Of a stretch of DNA of 64,000 nt, positions 46,020 through 57,800 are shown in pieces. Under the pieces are notes generated by a model. That model was not told the DNA's origin. It ran no database searches and worked only from the letters and a program-made list of their open reading frames with translations. Every line of letters starts with the position of its first letter. Position 1 is the stretch's first letter. A program made the translations under genes and the position numbers. Source of the DNA: Diphasiastrum complanatum (lineage: Eukaryota > Streptophyta > Lycopodiopsida > Lycopodiales > Lycopodiaceae); the NCBI GenBank assembly GCA_029204225.1, contig CM055104.1, forward strand, positions 21,175,761-21,239,760. The letters run 5' to 3'.

Positions 46020-46200
46020 TAAGGGGTGGTTATGTGCTACCACCCGCAAAAAATTGGTGCGACCCCGTTTTTGCCGGACACCATGCGCAAGGGCACGTGT
46101 CGCTCCAGGCGCGACCGGGGCCCAAAAAAAATGTCGGGCAGCACACGCCACGGGTCGCAAAGGCATGGGAGCGGGTGTTACTTCCCCTCCCGTGCCAATA
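46020..46200. other. short GC-rich patch
   Basis: About 180 bp rich in CG dinucleotides (GGTGCGACCCCG, AGGCGCGACCGGGGCCC, CACGGGTCGCAAAGGC) sit in AT-rich surroundings. Several frames are open on both strands simply because stops are rare in GC-rich DNA. No gene is recognised. Confidence 0.5.
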
Positions 46201-47230
46201 AGCGACTTCCGTAAGCAACCCTCAAACTATGTCCCAACTTGTATTTTATATAATAAATACCATTGGTATGACGTTACGATTTCTCATATTTTGAAGAGAA
46301 GTATGTGGCGCAAGGCGCCTACCAAAGAGAATTATGATATAACTATCTCCTCAAAAGAAATCTCAAGGCCGATGAGATCTTGCTAATTGTTTATGAAAGA
46401 TGTTTCATTCTACAATCACTTGTTTCATCATGACATCCCCTCGTCTAATACCTGTAGGAATCACATAACTCAAACAGCCGAACTAGTCGAAGAACGACTA
46501 CATCGGGCTTCCGGCTGATCTTCATCCATCAATGGATCAGAACTAAAGGGTAACCAATCCTATTGTTTTTTTTTCTCACATTCAAGTGTTAAGTTAGAAT
46601 TATTTGAAGATCATTGAAGACTTGGCCATCTTCAACGACTTCCACGAACTGGCATTTTGAACAAGTATGCATAAATGAACTAATTGTTGTGTTGTTAGAT
46701 TGTAATAGGATTTGCTAACCGTAGGAAGAAGGGGATAACTCCTTTGGGAACACAAATCGCACATGACAGGTGACCCAAAGGGGTCACTTTCTCATATCAT
46801 TCTGGTGCTCGTAAAAAAATTAAAAATGTCATAAAGTAAAGTTTCTTTTATTTTGTGGCATGAGAGGTTGTGGGCTGAGTGTGGTTGGGCCTGGATCACA
46901 CTACAGGGAACAGGCATGTGAGAGGAAGAAAGTAAAGGAGTATTGAAGAGAGAGAAATGAGAGGAGTTGACCAAGGGAAAAGTTAAGGGCTAGAGAGAGA
47001 GAGAGAATGTAGGCTGTTATGGAGAAAACATGTTTCAGAGCTTTTCATTGGCCCACGTGTGATTAGGGTTCTGATTGATGGGGGACATGTGTCTTTCAAG
47101 TTATCCCATAAAATGAATGTCATTTTGATTGCAACACTATATATACCATGAGTATTATGGTATGCAAAGTGTGACCTTTAAGATAAAAAAGCATGACAAG
47201 TTAGGGTTTCTTTGAGATTAGGGTTTGGGG

Positions 47231-47233
<3 letters not shown>

Positions 47234-47299
<66 letters not shown>
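47234..47299. repeat. (GA)n microsatellite, about 66 bp
   Basis: An uninterrupted GA run. The Ser-Leu repeats on the minus strand are only its translation. Confidence 0.98.
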
Positions 47300-47303
<4 letters not shown>

Positions 47304-47484
47304 TTTATTAACGTCTTTTCCATGCCAAAAGGCGTATAGGACGAACGAGTACATCCGATAAAGTTGGACACAAGATGGCGGATCAATGTCGTCAAAGCAA
47401 AATAACAAAACTAACTAAGAAGAGATTCATATAGCCAAGATTATATGGTGCGTAGACCATTTACATGTTCAACTGGACATCTCT

Positions 47485-48120
47485 TCATTTATCTATCTCA
47501 GAATTCTTCTCATTAACTATAGGCTTCTGATTGACAAGTTTGATAATACCATTACGATAGATAAGTCGCTTGCCAGTTGATAAAGCTTCTTGTCTTGCCT
47601 TCCTACGCTCTTGAACTTGGATGAAGGTAAAATCTTCGTTCAAGTAGATTTTGGTATCCCGCAATTTGAATCTCTTCCTTAAAACTTCATGTCGGTGAGA
47701 CACTGATGTGAATTGGATGACAAGAGTATCCAAGTCCTTCTTAGGTCGCTAGATAGTTTCCATACCTTTGTTATGGTGTTGCATATTTCCTTCCAGAAAC
47801 TTCTCAGCTTTTTCAACAGCATTTTGAGAGCTCAAAATACCTCTAACACGAACATTGAGAGCTTTATGTTCTCGCAGACGACTCTCAACGAACGTGTGAG
47901 ATAAACAAAGGTGAAGGCGAAGGTGGAGAGATAATTGTAGACGAACCTTTAAGCACATCTGCCCATGACTGGACAGCCGTATGGTATTGTTCCACCTGAT
48001 TTTTGAGATGCTAGATTTTAGCTGAAGTAGCGATTTGAGAAGAAGCTTCACTTTATATAATTGCAACTTTGTTCTTGAGTTCTTGAATGAAAGTATCCAA
48101 CTTTTGAAGATGCGATTGCA
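47485..48120 (-). pseudogene. LINE ORF1-like (RNA-binding) protein fragment
   Basis: The minus strand reads a coiled-coil-like start (QKLDTFIQELKNKVAII, then HLKNQVEQYHTAVQSWADVL), after which ALNVRVRGILSS and EKAEKFLEGNM are followed, past one stop, by LDTLVIQFTSVSHRHEVLRK, then FKLRDTKIYLNEDFT and GKRLIYRNGIIKLVNQKP. The order coiled coil, RRM-like N(I/V)RV.G, then V.F.....R..V......L....I..NEDLT and a closing R.GKI is the L1 ORF1p layout. It is degraded by stops near 48060, 48000 and 47750. No adjacent endonuclease/RT is present. The assignment rests on pattern only. Confidence 0.5.
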
Positions 48121-48129
48121 CCACTAGAA

Positions 48130-48274
<145 letters not shown>

Positions 48275-48905
48275 GGTGGCCGAATGTGTGAGGGCAGGGT
48301 AGGAGAACGCTCGGGGCAAGGGAGGGAGGGCCCGTGAGTGGTCGACATTTTTTTTATTATCACAAATGTCATGTGCCAAACCCAATCAAATAGCAATAAT
48401 TTTGAAACTAAAACCACAATCAAGAGAAGGACATAATATTCATGTTGATACAACCATAAAACACAAATCACAAATAGAGCTCCATGGAATCGTCATCATA
48501 ATTAAGGTTATGGAAAAAAATCAATAAAAAGTGGAGACAAGATTCATCTGGATTGGGCACATGAGACCTAACAAGCTCTATTTCCAAGGCTCACATCCAC
48601 AAAGAGGAAGTTAAGCTCTCTCATTTGCAAATGAGCCAAAAGACCCTTCAAAATGATGTCTCTTGTCTTCTCTTAGACAAATATCCTAACTTAAATATGA
48701 CTATCTTGAAAGAGAATTAGCCCTTGTTAAGTCTTATTAATTGTACTTTGGACCCTTGTTGTATTATTATATTTATTTAAGTACTTTAGAGTGCCTAAAG
48801 AGGGAACCACCTTATTTTTAAGGCTAATAACTCTTTAACAAAGCTTACACTGCCAATATTGAGTTAATGTTAGGTTAGGATCTTGTGGTAGTCTTCCCAC
48901 AAAGT

Positions 48906-50240
48906 ATATGTGCTATGTTATGTGATTTACCTTTTCTCTATAGTATATGAACAGGCTTTTGGCTTTTGAGTTGAGGGTTAATATCGAGTGGTGTTCACCA
49001 CTAAAAATGTAGATGATTCAAGATTAGATAAGGGAATGACCTTGTATTACTATTGATCAATAATTGACCAGAATAAGAGGGTTACTTTCACAAAATGATG
49101 ATCAAATAGACAACATTAAAGAGGTCTGTTGCACGATATAGCAAAGTAAATAGTCATATATATTTATTATATTGGAATCTGAAGATGATGTTGCACAGTA
49201 TGGATTAACTTGATGTGCCACCACTATGTGGGAGAAACCATAGGTTCTAAAGTCCCACCCTCTTAAACCCTTGTTGCAACTAGCTAATGTGACGAGAGCC
49301 CATTAGTGAAGGCAAAATCCTTGTAAAGAGCTTAGCATGCTAGATGAATAATGCTACCTGGTGAGTGTTCAAGTGGAGTCACAATCAGTTGTTGTTGGAT
49401 AAACTTTTTCACTCTAACAAGGTTGACTACCCCTTCCCATTGGTTATAAGATACTCCAAACTCAATGACATGTGCTATCTTATGTGATCTACCTTTTCTC
49501 TACAGTATATGAACAAGCTTTTGGCTTTTGAGTCGAGGGTTAATATCGAGTGGTATTCACACACTAAAAATGAGGATGATTCAAGATTAGATAAGGGAAT
49601 GACCTTGTGCTACTATCGATCAATAATTGACCAGAATTTAAAATATAAGAGGGTTACTTTCACAAAATGATGATCGGATAGACAACATTAAAGAGGTCTG
49701 GTTGCACAATATAGTAAAGTAAATAGTCATATATATTTATTATGTTGGAATCTGAAGATGGCGTTAATACAACTGTTCACTACCAAGAGTCAAGGAGGGA
49801 TGAAGTGCAAAGTATTGTGGATGTCACATGGCACCACCACGTGGGAGAAACCATAAGTTCTTAGGTCCACCCTCTTAAACCTTGCAACTAGCTAATGTGA
49901 TGAAGCCTCATTAGTGAAGGCAAAACCCTTAGTGAAGGCAAAACCCTTGTAAAAAGCCACCTAGTCATTTATATTCATTATGATGGTAACTAAAGATGAT
50001 GGTGATACAATTGTTTGTTGCCAAGAGTTAAGGAGGGATGAAATGCACAATATGGATTAACGTGATGTGCCACCACCATGTGGGAGAAACCATAGGTTCC
50101 CATGCTAGATGAATAATGCTACCTGGTGAGTGTTCAAATGGAGTCACAATCAATTGTTGTTGGATAAACTCTTTCACTCTAACAAGGTTGACTACCCCTT
50201 CCCATTGGTTATAAGATACTCCCAACTCAATGATGGCAGC
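48906..50240. repeat. tandem array, about 0.56-0.77 kb unit, two copies plus a partial third
   Basis: TGCTATxTTATGTGATxTACCTTTTCTC starts at 48911 and again at 49473 (offset 562), and homology continues for about 450 bp (TATATTTATTATxTTGGAATCTGAAGATG, GTGGGAGAAACCATA). The block ACCTGGTGAGTGTTCAA at 49357 recurs at 50122 (offset 765). Indels separate the copies. No coding signal is seen. Confidence 0.8.
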
Positions 50241-51725
50241 CAAATACTATGACGTAGAGGACTTGTCACAAGCTAAATTATAAGTTGACTTATCCCTTTG
50301 CGGAGAAATTTTGATTGATGAACACTATGAACGTTAATGCTAAAATGTTTTCTAACAAAACGACCTTAGACTTTTTTGAGAACGTGAGGTTTAGCCTTGG
50401 GATAATATGTCGTCTTTGTTGCTTTGAGTTTTAATCCATTTTATTTGTGGCTCGTTCCCATTTTATGTATAACAATTTTTGTGTTTCAATTTATTGTTCA
50501 ACTTATTTTGGTTGTGCTTTTGATCGCTTGATACCATCTTTTGATATGTGGTTGGTTGTATCCCCAAGCAACTGTTGATCCAAAGTAATAAAATTTTGAA
50601 TATATAGGGCTACAAGGCCCCAAAATGTTTGCATATGTGGTTGCCCCAATAGAGACCTTTTTTCACACATAAATTTTCCATAGATTTGTAGTTGCTGTCA
50701 TAATTGATGGCACCAAAATCGATACACATTCCTTCTAGCAGCTCAAAAGGCATAGCCAATATGATAAAAACCAAAAGTTGCTTCGTCTACCATCTAAAAA
50801 TGCACCTTTCATGCCCGTAATGCCCTTTGCAGGCAACCTTTCAATTTTGGTCGATAAAGCTTGCCACTAAAGTGTTTATATACAAGATAAAGTTTGGGCT
50901 TTCTTGACATAGAACCATTTTGGATATTTTTTTTGGATATAGGATACGATTCAAGCTTTAGGACAAATTGTCCCTTGCATTGTTGGAACATAATGCCCTT
51001 GATAATTTATATAGAAGACATTATGCTAGTAATGCCCTTGCGAAAATGAGAGAATTAAGTTTCAACAAGTATTTAACATGGGAAAAATTGCAAGTGATAT
51101 GGAAAAGTCATCTAACAAACAAGGATATAGAAATTTAGAGCTCATGCATCCCATCTCTAGAGTAGCCAAGATTTAAGTTTTCTTGGCAAAGACGGGCCTC
51201 TACCCAGTCACGGTGCAAAATTCCATTGTTGGCTGGATACTCACTTTTTGCAGGTTCTCCACCTAGGTATCAACTCGATTATTAAGACCCAAACAAACAA
51301 GTACAAAAATTTTCAAGAATCGGTTGGTATGGGCTTGTGCAAGAACGTCCATGTCTTGGAACCCAGCTCCTTTTAAGCCCCAAATTGATGTGGAATATCT
51401 ATTAGTATTTGAAATTAAAACTTACATTTACTTAGGAAACTTTAAAATGTATGGAAATGAAGAACCCTCAATTTATGACTCATGGTCTCATTAATAAAAG
51501 GCCATACCTTGAACCCGCCGGTATCCTAAATATGTAGTAAATGCCCAAATACCTCAAAATATGATAATAGGGGATATTTTTAGGGTTTATCAATCACCAG
51601 GAGCAGCTGTGGTTGATCGATAATTGCAGAAGTGACATCATAATTGCAGAGCACCTCGGATGCTTTGTTACTTTTCGTCTGGTGGAGCAGCTGTTTTTCA
51701 GCTGTTTCTTGATCTGCTTGCAGTC
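50241..51725. other. upstream region of the zinc-finger gene
   Basis: No element or exon is recognised. The promoter of the downstream gene is expected near its right end. Confidence 0.4.
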
Positions 51726-51873
51726 ATGATAAAGCGCCAATATTACACACTCTTGCACCCCACGCACAATCGGGATGATGTTTCTGCCTCATCATCATCA
51801 GACTCTTCTGCATCAGATTCTTCAACTTTATCCGGTGAAGCAGGGTTTCAGGATGAGGATGCTTCGTGGCCAG
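51726..51873 (+). CDS. zinc-finger gene exon 1
   Basis: Encodes the start and the Ser-rich acidic region ([19 protein letters not shown]). The donor is CCAG|GTTACA, phase 1. Confidence 0.7.
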
Positions 51874-54800
51874 GTTACACGCTCTCAAATTATAGTTTTG
51901 AAATGTTTTGCAATTTCGCTGTAGGGTTTGGTCAGATCGTAGATTTGAAGTGTTTTATTTCGTAAATTCGCAGTAAGGTTTGAATTATGTGATTTTCTTC
52001 TTTAGAGGTTGATGTTTTGGACAGGATATGCCGATGCTTGGCATTCCAAATTATCTAATGTTGATATTCGCTTAATCGTGTTGCCGTAATATCAATGCAT
52101 TAGTGATTCGACGGTATTGACGAAGTAAGCATTCTACGGAATCTAGAATGGGTTTCATGCTTATATGATCTATCAAAGGTTGCAGCACCTTCTATTTCTG
52201 TGTTATAATTTAGCAAATAATCAGGGTTTCAGAGTCCTATGCCTTGTTTGAAAATGCAGCTTCTAGTCACGAGAGCGACTCTAGTCACGAGCCTGACGAA
52301 GGTTCGGAAGAAGAGGAGATAGATTCGAAGGGTGGTGAAATACAAAAGAGCAGGTCATTTCTCTCATACTTGAAATATGAGACACTTCTTATTCTTCAGT
52401 TTAAGTATGTTGCAACGGTAGCTATATGCTCTAGCATCATCATGTATAAAATATACACTTGTACATCAAGTTACTTCCACATATTAGGTCTAGCCATACT
52501 TGAGCACAAAGCTCCCAGGTTTTGGAGCTCGACATATTTGTGACATTACTTTGGAACTCAATGTTCTTTGCTTATGCATAATTGCTACATATGATCATAC
52601 GAAGGTATTGCAAGCACGAGATGGCTTGTTATACACCTACATCGGTGACACCAAGCAACAGAACTGCCGAAGGAAGGCTTAGAAATGGGGATTGTCCCTC
52701 AAGAAAGTCAAGGAATGACGTCACAATACCTTGGAGATAACTTGGCATTGACTTTAGTCTTTAGAGTCTTGGGATCCTTTGGGACTCGTAGGTAAACATT
52801 GTAACGTATTTCAAAGTGCACTATCCTCCTACGAGGGTCAGTGTACCTCTGCGCTTGGTGTTGAGATCGTATGATACTCTTATGAGCGTGTTTACCCAAT
52901 ATAGGTAGTAATTATAGCAATTAGCTTTTTGTCTTTTGCTATTTACTTTAGGCTCATTAGCTTTTATCAATCATTAGAGAAACTATTTAAGAAGGTTGGC
53001 GCCCCACCACAATCATTCCATTCAATTCAATGAGCTAGAGCAATTGCTCAATTCTCCTATGATCTGAATTCTCTCTATGCTTGGTTTTGTGTGAGTGCTA
53101 GTAGGACTAGTAACTCCATCTAGAATTTGTATCACAAATTCTGACAGCTTGGCCTGTGTCTCGGCATCGGAATCAACCCGTCCCACATCATCTCCAATGT
53201 CCATCTCCATCTCATCGTCAAAGGCCTCTTCCTCCTCCCATCCTCATCATCATCCAATCCCCCTCAGCCTCATCCCCACCCTCCTCTCCTGCATCCTCTG
53301 CATCAGCCTTGGCCATGGATCTAGTGGTCCTGCGTTGCCGCCTATCAGGACATGCTAGTTCCCGATGATACTCCAAAAAGATCTCATCATTAGCCGCAGC
53401 CTCTATGTGTGCATGGCAGGCTGCAATGTCCATGGATCTAAGGCACTCTTGGGATTCACCTGCCTAGGTGTACCATCTCTCTGCATGTGCCTGACTAGCC
53501 TCAGGTTGGTGGTGCAATAAATCAACCTGTTTAGCTGGGGAACGTTGAGCCTATTGTGTCTCTTTGTGTGAATAAGAGACCAAGTGCTCCAGTTTTGCTC
53601 ATAAGCCGAAGCGGAACAATCCTAAGCTAGGATTCGAGTGGCAAGAGCAATAATATTAGGGGCGGATTTGCCCACCATACCCCACCATGTGAGCGGCTCC
53701 AGCAAAAACTCTTCATACTCAACCGCAGGTCCAATGAAACATCCCTGTCTGCGCTCAAAATCCAACATATGTCTCTTGATCTTGTGCAACAAGGGGCCAT
53801 GACTTGCACAAAGATGTGACATTGTCAGATTCTCGAAATGAACGAGTCGTCAAAATGCACAAACAAATTGTTGACAACAAAACGAGTGCTTGGGGGACAA
53901 TCCTGACTTGGATACACATTTTGTGTGTAATCCACAAGATCAGCGTCAGTGCGTATGGTTCCAGTAGCCCACATAGGGTGAAGCAAGTCAGCAACTGCTT
54001 GTATGGGCTTGTGGAAGAAATTCCACTTGTCAAGCCACTTCTCTCGGATAGCTGACATCCTACAAAAACCAGAAAAGTAATCACTGCATTGTAGGAAAAA
54101 TAACTCAACATGCACCAAACAGATTACAAAAAAGTTACACCTACGCTCATCAAAAAGCAGCTGCTGAAGGGTCTCTCCGATCCTGTCCATAAATTTTGAA
54201 CCTATATCACTCATTTTGGTAGAGACTCATATGATCAGGTTTCAGAAGGTAGTGGATCTCCTACATGATATGTAGGAAATGCTACAAATAGCACATAAGA
54301 ATGTCCAGTGTACCAATGTGTACCGGCAAGCATTACAAATTGTCCCCTAGATACAGAGGACCATATTAGATCTCTTAAAAGATCGAATCCTTAGCTTACC
54401 AGTTGGACCTCCCGGAAGGAACTGTAGTGCATCCGGTTTTTCACGTAAGTTTAGAGTCTACGTGAAGGAGAGCATCTTGGTTCTAGAGATCAATTGGACC
54501 TGTTGGATAAATTATCGTGTGTCTCTACTAAACAATTGAGAAATCGTATAGTTACCAAGGATCTGGTTCGATGGAAGAGTCGCACAGACGATGATGATTC
54601 CTGGTAACAGGAAGGGAGCTTAAGGAAGAACTTCCCTAGTTGTAAGTTCTGAGGACAGAACTTGAATAAGGGGGGAAGAACCATAAATCCCAAAACCCTA
54701 ACCCCAAAACCTAGGAAAAAAACAATGCAAAATGCCGTATGCACACCAACCACATGAATGCTCATAGTGGCCACCTATGCGTAAAGAAGCTTGGGAACAT

Positions 54801-57800
54801 GCAACCACTCTCTCCCTAGCAACCCTACGGCAATCTAAGCAACAAGGATCACTCAAAATGATGCCCTATAGCTTCCAAACAAAGCAAGGAAGAAAAGGGT
54901 GAAAAAAGCTTCAAGAAGTTGCTTTGATTGCAAATCCTCACATAATCACTGTTGCCCTCTTCTATGTGCTACATTTTTCTTGCACTCATGATGGCCTTCA
55001 CAGAGAGTGCTCACACTACCCATTTGGCCACCTATTGCTCTCTCCAAGGTTTTTTCTCCCCAAAAAAGTGCGCTGGACATGAGCTGTCGCAGGCTGTACG
55101 TAAAAAAATTTACAGTTTTTTTACAAACTGTGTTGCTGCGTTCCGGAACGCCGTTCCGAGGCAACTAAGGAGTGGATATCAATAAATTTTAAAAACATAT
55201 CCGTAGAGGTATGACTGAGAGTAACTATACCTACGAGGAGTACAATTGTTGTAAAATACAGTTTTACTATCATTCTTGCTCATAGTTGCATCTCATTCTG
55301 GATTGCATAGTTCTGGAAATGTTTTGGATTTTAGGGTTGTTCCAGATCGGTGGACTGATCTTGCTTTTTAGACTTTATTTCTTTTTTATTTGTTTCTTAG
55401 GGAACCAAAAAACTAGTCTAAAGTGTTCAAATAAACACTAAATATAATGCAAAAGTGCTTTAATGCATGCATAATAACATTTTGTGTTATTACTAAATAT
55501 AACCCAGCATATCAAAATGCACGTCACCTTTGTCCAAAACTCAAACAAGAATCTAGTATTCCTATCAATGAGGATGGCACAAGGCAGAAAAAATAGTTGT
55601 GCACAATGCTTTGCCGTGAGAGTGTTTGATTCATGAACAAGACTAAAATGAGCATGCTTGGAGAGGTTTGCCACCACCAAACAAGTGTTGTAACCTTTTT
55701 GTGTTGCGGTAAGGCCCATGTATTTGCGAACATCTTTCTACATGCTCAATCACTAAGCAACAAGTGATGAGGTAGGGTAAAGGAGTGACCTCTGACATGA
55801 GTCAAATTGTATTGCAATAACTTCACTTGTCTTTTGTAGTATGCATTTATATTGATATTTAGCCTTGACTTGAAAGTTATGCACATATTTTTCTTCTCTT
55901 TTCTTTCATTTTTGTATCAAGGATCTGCATGCTTAGACAACCTAGGGTATAGCCTAGATTTTGTATTAGACCTTGTGCACTTGAGCTTCTTGATATAGTT
56001 CTATTTATTCAGGACATTGTCCCATTTAGTGGACTTGCACTTATCAATGCTGCTGTATGTAGTTTATGCTTTGCAAAGTAAAGTGAAAAATATCGAGCTA
56101 AAAATTCATGCTAGTGGATGTGCTTATCTGAAACTTTACGGTCACTTCAGCCTGACGATCTTTCAATTGATGCGATTGTGGTATTCGTTCAGGTTCAAAG
56201 AAGCCGAGCTTGGACGCAAACATGACACAATTATTTCTCTTTCTAAGAAGCAAAAGCACATGGCAGTTACTAATAATGATCTCAAGAATATTGGTAAGAA
56301 AAAGAAAGGTCGTGGCATTGTAGTTGGTAATAGGAAGGTAGAAGACCAATGGAAGGAGGTTGTTGAAGAAACTGAGAAAGAAAAAGATGCCGATCTGTTG
56401 GAAGAATCTGTGGTGGTTCATATTGGGCGAGTTATGAAGTGCAAGTTATGCCCCAAACGTGTGATCTTATCAGAAGACCAAATGAGTGCACACTTGTGTT
56501 CGAAGGTAATTGTGGGCATCTTGCTCATAGTCTTGTTCATGGCTTATATTTTGTGACAATGCGTAGATTTGAAGGTAATCAGACCAGCTAAATTTTGTGG
56601 GTCCAATGTTTTCGGTTTCAGTTGCTAATATTTATAGCTAATGACAAAAGATTACATGAACTAAAATTTGAAATTTAAGCTCAACTTGTTGCCAACGACT
56701 AATGTGAAAAACTGGATGTACCTTAACCCCTTGAGGCAGCTCCAGTTGATAGGCATTCCGATGGAGTTTCTTTACTATACGGAATGGCCCTGCATAACGA
56801 GGTGATAACTTAGGACATTTCCCAGCCTTTAATACCTTAGAGTTTTTAAAGATTCTAAGATATACCCAAGCCCTCTCCTCATAGACCCTAGGTTGTCGCT
56901 TTTGATTGGCGTAAAACTGGGCTCTATCCTGAGCCGTTTTTACGTTCTTGCGAGCAACAAGCAACATTTTTTGCATATCATGTAGGAAATGCTGCTTTAA
57001 CCTTGAGGCCCTTGAGGCCCACTGAAATGGGAGCCCTTGGCTGGAAACCATACATCAGAGAAAATGGACTAAAACCCGTCGCTGAGTGCTTTGCGCTGTT
57101 ATACGCAAACTCAATCATTGGAAGGTACCTTTCCCAATCCGACTGTCTCCTGGAAACATATGCACGAAGCATATCTTCCATAGACTGGTTTGTCCGCTCT
57201 GTCTGACCATCCAATTCAGGATGATCTGATGACCCCGTACTTAATGTGTTCTCTAATTTCTCAAAGACCGCTTGCCAGAATTTGCCAGTGAACTTTGGAT
57301 CAAGATCACTAACAATGTCATTCGGCAAACCAAACAACCTGAACAACTTTTCAACGAAAAGCTGAGCAAGCTTTGACAGTTTTCTTGGTTGGTATGAATT
57401 GCGCTATTTTAGTTAACCTGTCAACTATTACCCAAATGGCATCCTTTTGCTTCTCCGTCCGAGGTAGCCCAACCACAAAGTCCATGGAAATATTTTCCCA
57501 CTTTCTTTTGGGAATTTCCAATGACATTAGTAAACCAACTGCCGTAAGTCTAACAACTTGCCCCTTTGAGGACATTTGTCAAAGCCAATGCAATTAATGC
57601 ATAGTGCAAGATAAATCTATGAAAAAACCCCGTAAAGCCCAAAAAGGACTTAACCTCACGGATGGTTTTAGGGATCGGCCATTCATGTACTTGTCGGACT
57701 TTATTTGGGTCAATTTCCAACCCATGATCTGAAATAATGTGACCAAGGTATAACAACCTCTTCTGGAAGACTACACATTTGGACTCCTTGGCAAAAAGCT

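Larger units (their letters stand above)
45268..47484. other. METTL16 upstream region; no gene seen
   Basis: The METTL16 promoter should lie in the first part, but I cannot point to a convincing TATA box. The stretch contains the GC-rich patch at 46020-46200 and the GA tract at 47234-47299. Confidence 0.4.

Noticed and set aside
47178-47408. Minus-strand open frames rich in Ser-Leu repeats
   Set aside because: They are translations of the GA microsatellite at 47234-47299; there is no coding signal outside it.
53095-53368. Ser/Pro-rich plus-strand frames
   Set aside because: Antisense shadows of the acidic tail of the hAT transposase on the minus strand.
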